Positions 57,701-64,000 of a stretch of 64,000 nucleotides of DNA are shown here, in pieces (position 1 is the stretch's first letter; every line of letters begins with the position of its first letter). The stretch comes from Hypomesus transpacificus (Eukaryota; Chordata; Actinopteri; Osmeriformes; Osmeridae). The translations under genes and the position numbers were made by a program. Below the pieces are notes generated by a model that had not been told where the DNA came from, searched no databases, and saw only the letters and a list, made by a program, of their open reading frames with translations. Where the stretch lies: the NCBI RefSeq assembly GCF_021917145.1, contig NC_061073.1, positions 11,257,682 to 11,321,681 on the forward strand, read 5' to 3'.

Positions 57701-58208
57701 CCCGTCGGTTCCATCGTAGCCCGCATCACCGCTACAGATCCAGACGAAGGGACCAACGCGCAGATCTTGTTTCAGATCGTGGAAGGGAACGTCCCAGAAG
57801 TCTTCCAGTTGGATATTTTCAATGGGGATCTCATCGCCCTCACAGATCTGGACTACGAATCCAAAATGGAGTACACCATCATCGTCCAGGCCACTTCGGC
57901 GCCTCTGGTGAGCCGGGCCATCGTGCACATCCACCTTCTGGACGTTAACGACAATGGTCCTGTCCTACGCGATTTTGAAATCATATTCAACAATTACATT
58001 ACCAATAGGTCAAACAGTTTTCCAGACGGGGTAATCGGAAAGGTTCCGGCTCAGGACCCGGATGTGTCGGACAAGCTTCATTACACTTTTGTGGAAGGGA
58101 ATGAGCTGAGTCTTCTTATCCTGAACCAGGCCACCGGGGAGCTCAAACTGAGCAGGGATTTGGACAACAACAGGCCCCTGGAGGCAAACATGAAGATCTC
58201 TGTCACAG
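54698..58208 (+). CDS. celsr1: Cadherin EGF LAG seven-pass G-type receptor 1, first coding exon (partial gene)
   Basis: A single 3511-base exon ends at a GTAAAG donor (phase 1) and encodes 1170 residues. A signal peptide (MELQMLWLWIAFSCVPYLRC) is followed by a cysteine-containing N-terminal region and a furin-like RKKR at about 239-242. Nine cadherin repeats come next, with DxNDN-type calcium motifs (DTNDHGPVF, DENDNYPQF, DVNDNAPMF, DVNDNVPTF, DANTHRPVF, DANDNTPQF, DINDNAPVF, DVNDNGPVL). The DANTHRPVF variant and FNNYITNRSNSFP in repeat 9 are typical of the Flamingo/CELSR family. The protein is an atypical cadherin and adhesion GPCR of planar cell polarity; EGF, laminin G, GAIN and seven-pass parts lie on later exons outside the window. 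Repeats look partly CELSR2-like (RNVNTAPQFQ, EVFQLDIF), but linkage to gtse1, as in human 22q13, favours celsr1. The fish a/b copy is unresolved. Confidence 0.88.
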
Positions 58209-58524
58209 GTAAAGGACATTTGCTTAGAACACAATCAGTGCCTTTGCCTTCTTATACTTGGCTTGAGACCTGTTCTGTCAAATGCAAAGACAGTCTATGA
58301 CAGATGGATTCTCCATGGGGCATCCAGACTGTTGAGCCATCATGCAACACAGTGTGGCTGAAAGGCTTCTGTATAAAATACCTCCTTTTAGTTGATTGAA
58401 TTGTTTCTCAGAAGTAGTTGCTTGACAGTGCATTACACATGCCACTTTTATAGAGCTCAAATTCTTTTTAAATGTTTTTCATCCCAATTACTGAGGGCAC
58501 ACACTACTGTCCTTTTACTAGCAA

Positions 58525-58612
58525 TACCACTGTCATTTTATACACACCCAATCACCCTCACCAACTTTACTGTCATTTTATACACATCCAGTCACTCTCA
58601 CCAATGTAAATA
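58525..58612 (+). repeat. Two-copy tandem duplication in celsr1 intron 1
   Basis: Two copies of a unit of about 43 bases built on 'actgtcattttatacacacc', followed by a tcactctcaccaa-like end, differ at a few bases. Confidence 0.8.
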
Positions 58613-61600
58613 GGGCAGTCTCTGTCAGACCAGGAACTTTCATGCTTACAATGACATTGTAAGTGTGTTGCAAAGGCTCATCATGTTCCTAGTTCCCTCC
58701 ACCACCCCAGTCTTCACTCATGGGTTCTGCCTTTGCTCAATCTGTCGATGGGGAATGATGGACATCTAAAATCCCTGCTACGTACCTCGATACAAAGTCT
58801 CAAGTTGGGTTTCTCAGGACATTGTTGGGTCATGAAGCAGAAAAGCCAAAGGTGACGTGTCAGTACACTTCTTAGTTTCATGCTAACAGACTACCTGAGT
58901 ATCCTGAGTATAAGTAGTCTTTTAGGGGTCAGCTTTAGAAACTAGGCCCAAGTAGGCAAGTAGAACCCGATGTAAAGGTTTTTAGACCTCAGGGAAGAAC
59001 AATAGTTGTTCAAATCAATGATTGACAGATATTGTGTCTTCACACTTCACAATTCAAAATCAGGCCTTTTATCTCCATTGGTGCATTTTGTGCTTTACAT
59101 CCCCACTTGTGAAGTGACTAGCCACTGGACTAATTGTTGTCAGTTGGAAATCAGTTTTATTACTGGTCTGTGCCTTGCATTTGAAAGGGATTCTCACTTG
59201 AGTTTAACGGACCCTCTTGAATGCAGAAGGGGACTATGCTGATTGGTTTAAATCACCACATTGCTTACAGTGATGAATGACTGACCATTAAGATCTATTA
59301 TTGTGTCCATCACTATGGTCACCACAGCTGCAGTGACCCCATTGCACCCTCTAAAGTTCCAAACGTCTTTTGTCCCTGTGATACCAAAGAGAGAAAACAA
59401 GACCGATGACCAGACCAAACGCTTAAAACAACTTTCACCTGTGAAGTTGACCATCTTTGAATTTGATCAGCTATGTGCTTGAAGAGAACAGTGTTATAAT
59501 CATAACCTTATATCCATCATCTGCCCTGGTTGATGCCCTGTATTTTGTCATTTTTAATCTTGTATGATTTAGAATATTACTGTAGAGCTTGTGGTTGTGG
59601 TTTGAATGCCGTCTGAAGTGCAGTGTCATCAAGGTACCCAAACTAAAGGGTTTCCAGAATGAGCTAATACAGTAGGTTCCTTGATCTACGTAAAGGCAAG
59701 GGCTAAACCTATGTATGAAATGTATGTGCCTTTTGCTACATTTCTGTTTTGACAGACAAGCATAGGCTTCAAACCATTTCATGATTAGACAAGTGTTGAG
59801 GTACATCAAAACCAGCTAACGCTAGTAACAGAAAATCTGTATAAATATTTGAACTCATTTCAACTTACCAAGCGTTGAGGCCTACATGATACGCATGCTT
59901 CTTACAAAAACTTTGCCCCTAGCTCTTTTATATCTTACTTATGAAATAATGATTGATTAGTCCATGTCACTGAGAAATTCCCCGTAACTCATGATTTTGC
60001 ACTTGCTTCAGTCTAATCTTCAGCGTGTGGTGACTTGCTGACACTGGAGTTAATTTGACTGTCTGGGAAGAGTTTCAGTATCTCAGTTTCACAGTCTCTC
60101 TTGCAGAGAGGAACCCTCTAACTGGATCTCTTCTTGCACTCTCACTCACAAACACAATCCCACACACGCACACACACAGTCTTTTTTTTCCTTTCCTCAG
60201 GGTTCGTTTTCTCGAACAGTTCATGTCTTTACAGCCTGGCAGTTTCAGCTCACCCTGACATAACACAATTCTATTAACCATATGCAATTTTTGGTTCATC
60301 CGTATCTGAGCTACTCAGAGTTGTCTTGAATTTCAGGCATTGCCTGTCCAGCCATGGGAATTGAATTAACCGTCCTTGCCTGGCCCAGAATACTTGGCAG
60401 ATTTTAGTGTCTGCCTTCAGTAGAGCTTTATTAGACCCAATGGCACTTGTAATTCAATTTGAGGAAATTACCAACCGCATGCTCTGGTGCTTGGCAAAAG
60501 ATTTCCTAATGCAAATAAATAGCTTTCATCTCTTACAGTGGGGATTGACATGAGGTTGAAGGTCAAAAAAGACTCTTTTCCCAGAGTATACGTTATCCTG
60601 TGCCTTACGGTGAACCCGAGGCAAACGTGTTTTGCCAGTTTGTTTTGTGAAAAAGAAAGAGGGTACAATTGTAATTAGCATCCAGAATTGAGCTGTGGAA
60701 GTGAAAACTGTTGGTGCGTCTGTCCCATGGTGTTGGTGCTCGTCCCAGACATCACATAAACACTCCTATTCTTCTTGTGTAACCAATTAAGCTTAATCCT
60801 GCCTCGTCTTGCAATGTGGGTTTTGAGAAAGGGTACAGGTAGGGTTACACTTTACACAGTTTCCATATGATCTATTTGAGAGTGTATGATCTCATACCCC
60901 ATCATACTTTTTAATTATATCTATATTATCCTACACAACTGGAAGTGTACTAATAACATTGTACCTGTAATTATACTTTAGGTATATTTTTTTCGCTTGG
61001 GTAGTTTTACTTAATATGTATACAAATTATATTTACCTTTAATTTGCAAAAATTATCATATGACAGGTATTACACTCATACTCTGTTTAGAGTACTGGGC
61101 CAGCTTCTTAGTCCGTCACATTAACATTAAATTATGTCGGAAATACCAGAGAGTGCCAGAGAGAATAATGTGATGTCATTGTTCAAACATTTGTTCCTGG
61201 TGGAGATTTATGATTCCCGTGATCTTCTTGGACAGGCCCTTCAGGCTGAGCATGACGAAAGGCAGGTAATTACACATCCAAATAATAGATGGTACACTCC
61301 CCCACTGGGAACAATAGAGACATACTGGCTAACAAAATGCACACCAGTGGTAGAGGCACAGATGGAACTTAGTCATCATATACAGGCCTCATGAAATAGT
61401 CCATTGTGGATTCATTTGCTTCATTTGGTGCTGGAATGTTATTTAATGTGAGCAGCTGAGTTATTCAATCTTTTTGTTGTGTTGTATTTTTAAGTGGTGC
61501 TGTCTTGATTTACAGTCGTAAAAGGGACTTTCATTCGATAATCTCAAGAATGTACTCACGAGTTCCTCTGCAGAGTGAACTACAGATAATGTAGGTATGT

Positions 61601-62502
61601 TTAATTTCACAGAGATGTTGTAAAGTCTTAACAGCCAAGTGCGCTGTCTTCTTCAGGTTCTAAACCTCCAGTATTTATTTAGTGTTCAAGTATCTAGTTC
61701 TGTTCGCTTTCAACTAGACTACGAATCCAAAAGTTCTCTCAGGATTAATCACCTGCTCTATTCCGGATGTGGCAAGGTGTCAAAACTTGTTTATTTATCC
61801 CAGTAGCTGTCTTCTAACTAGATCATAAGTAGACCACCTCCTTAGGCCTGCTGCTCATATTTGGACAAGAGAGAGTTAGAGAGAGACAGTAGCCTCGGGG
61901 AAAGCACCAAACTTAGTGCATCGTAATGATGACATCATTAACCTCATGCTCTGATGGGAGGGGGTAACTTATTTGAATGAATGTCTGAATGTACGTTGAT
62001 TGGAGGTATGCTCTCAAAACGGGGTCACTCCCTAGGTATTTGTTCTTTCTTATGACAATTCCACAACAATCTTATTACTATTCTTGTCATCTGTTAACAT
62101 GCCAAGCGTCATTGACTTTGAGCTGTGTGAAACATTTATGGCAGCATCAAGCTCATGGTTCTGCAACCTGTTAGGGAAACAGGATTCGACACAGGTTGTC
62201 AAACTGTCTGTTGTTCAACACATTGTCACAACAGAATATTGAGTATTAAAATACTACATAATATTTACAATAGTCGCTATATTCTTGACAGTTTCAAGTG
62301 GGACTTATGGAGAAAAAATTATCATCACGTCCAAGATGTGGTAACATATTTGCGCGAAACACTCAAACCTCCTAACCAAATAAAGATGTGCTTTTTGCCC
62401 ATAATGCCTTCTCTAAATATCTCTAAAGTCAGGAGTAATTTGGGTAAACCAGGCAGGTTGCTGTCCTACACTTTTGCCAAAGAGCCTTTACCCCCAACAA
62501 GA

Positions 62503-62528
62503 GGGGGAGGGGAGGAGGGGTGGGTGGG
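62503..62528 (+). other. G-quadruplex-prone motif
   Basis: Five G tracts of 3-5 bases (in gagggggaggggaggagggg followed by tgggtggg) sit within 26 bases on the transcribed sense strand of celsr1 intron 1. Purine-rich sequence continues to about 62700. Confidence 0.7.
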
Positions 62529-64000
62529 AAGACAATCTCAGAGGGTGAGAGACTTTGGCAATTTTTACAGTGTCACCATGGCAACAGGAAACAGTCACAC
62601 ATTTGGGACATTCTTAAGGGGGAGGAGAGGGCCCCGTTTTTTGGGGATTGGGGGAGAAGGAGGAGAAATGGAGGGGAGGAGGAAAGGAGGTGTACAGACC
62701 CCCCTCTCTCTCCCCAATTGAAGCGCTGGGGGTTGGCTATTGTCCCAATGCAGATTTCTGCCACACTCACACAAAGATGTGTGTGTGTGTGTGTTTAGGA
62801 GACCCGACACAAGACAGATGAAATCAGAGATTCGTTTTCTCGCTCCTTCAGGTTAAGGGCTAAAAAAAGAACGAGACATGGTGGATGCTAGATTCATTCT
62901 GACAAAAAGAATGACGGTTTTGTGGAGCTGGTGTTTTCCTTGCATGATCCATGCTTTGTTTAGATCAATTATTATTGATTGGTTGTTGCATTCAATTGTT
63001 TTAGGGTTTTAGAGTTTTACTGTCTCTTAAGTGATTTTCTGATAAGACTTCTCTTAAAATGTTTTGTGTGAGACTGCAACTCAATGGATTCTAATAGTTT
63101 GAGTTTGTAGGAACGTTTTTGCATTAATGAGCAGATATTGGATGCCTTTCTGATTGTGTTTTTCATTTATTGTTCCCTTTGAGAGTTACGCTCAAGCTCA
63201 CAGCATTGCTGCCCAGTCACTGGAGAGAGGCTTTATTTTAAGGAGGAAATAAAGGTTGCTGTGGGATACGAAAAGGATTGTTGAAATCTGAGACAGAAAG
63301 AATGAGGTATTCTTCTCTGAGATTAGACAAGCGCATAGGCTATCACCCACTGCTAGAACTAAGCCTTTAACCTCTGAATTCCTCAAAGCAAACACATTGT
63401 GTAAAACAATGGTTTGTTCCATCCCCTGGCATTACAATGGAATGATTCTGATCTTTGGGTACGTTTTAGCATTCTTTCTAAATTGATGACATTTTGCCTC
63501 TTTTTTGTCCCAGACAGTTAAAAGTCAAATGGAAATTCCCCAAATGAGAAAATCAGGGATGTTTTACAATCCAATCATTCCACAGTTGAGCTATAGTGTC
63601 AGTTCAACAGGAGTTAGACAATGAAATCATGAAATATTGACATTTAACCTCTTCACATTTTCCTGTAAGTGGTATTCTATCCCCTGTCTTTTACTGGAAA
63701 TCCCCAAGCAATGTATTTAAACTTATGGTCATTTGTCATAATTCTGTTTAGTATACCACTGTTGTGATTTATGTCCGAGAACACCCAACTGTCAGGTTGA
63801 ACTGTCATTGAAAGAATGATATGAAACTGTCATGAACCCAGTCATTTTCTGAAGTGGTACCTATGTCTGGATTGGAGTTATTTTGCTAAATTACATGTCA
63901 GTCTGGAATACAGTGTCTTGTTGGTGAAATCATATTATCCCCATATAACAGGAAAACCTGCTAATCCTATGGAGATACACCCATATTGGATGTAAAAAGG

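Larger units (their letters stand above)
58209..64000 (+). other. celsr1: celsr1 intron 1 (at least 5.8 kb, runs off the window)
   Basis: I find no further celsr1 exon before the window ends. The intron holds a small tandem duplication at 58525-58612, a conserved-looking AT-rich stretch with a perfect octamer ATGCAAAT (60509-60516), a G-rich segment at 62503-62700 and a GT repeat at 62778-62795. ORFs here show no family resemblance. Confidence 0.75.

Noticed and set aside
61134-61394. An 86-codon ORF in celsr1 intron 1
   Set aside because: Composition is plausible but there is no family match I recognise, no splice context and no poly(A) signal nearby.
62155-62721. A 188-codon ORF in celsr1 intron 1
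   Set aside because: No recognisable domain, ends in G-rich low-complexity sequence, and lies inside an intron.

Overview
The window is nuclear DNA of a ray-finned (teleost) fish. Genes are split by short introns, dinucleotide and CT-rich microsatellites are abundant, and it carries a Tc1/mariner element, tRNA-Cys-derived SINEs and small foldback elements. The protein sequences are clearly vertebrate. I cannot name the species.

Six recognisable protein genes lie on the + strand. From left to right they are klhdc4 (4525-8487), cbll1/Hakai (9367-12426), actr6 (13068-16049), atp2b1 (plasma-membrane Ca2+ ATPase 1; coding 25501-43084), gtse1 (46252-53799) and the giant first coding exon of celsr1 (54698-58208; the rest of the gene lies beyond the window). 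For each complete gene I assembled exons by hand from GT-AG (once GC-AG) junctions with continuous phase. The predicted proteins are 573, 486, 396, 1261 and 789 aa. The celsr1 exon gives 1170 aa.

Layout: 1-4.5 kb is repeat-bearing intergenic DNA. 4.5-16.3 kb is a compact cluster of three housekeeping genes with gaps of a few hundred bases. 16.3-23.4 kb is gene-poor; it holds an unexplained minus-strand exon-like ORF and a candidate alternative promoter. 23.4-45.1 kb is atp2b1 with a likely 5' UTR exon and a 2 kb 3' UTR. 45.5-54.0 kb is gtse1 with a cell-cycle type promoter and a Tc1 element in one intron. From 54.2 kb to the end is celsr1.

The genes form no operon or single pathway. KLHDC4 is a kelch protein, CBLL1 an E3 ligase and m6A-writer cofactor, ACTR6 an SRCAP chromatin-remodeller subunit, ATP2B1 a Ca2+ pump, GTSE1 a mitotic spindle/p53 regulator, and CELSR1 a planar-polarity cadherin. 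Their human counterparts lie on several chromosomes (16q, 7q, 12q, 22q), so the neighbourhood is a fish arrangement.

I did not find a wholly new system. The best leads are: a Tc1 transposase with an intact frame but a mutated catalytic aspartate; an atp2b1 gene with no room for the alternative C-terminal exon; TAGC-rich clusters at the start of housekeeping first introns; a possible MEF2/TATA promoter upstream of atp2b1; CTCF-like motifs at gene boundaries; and a C-terminal extension on fish klhdc4.
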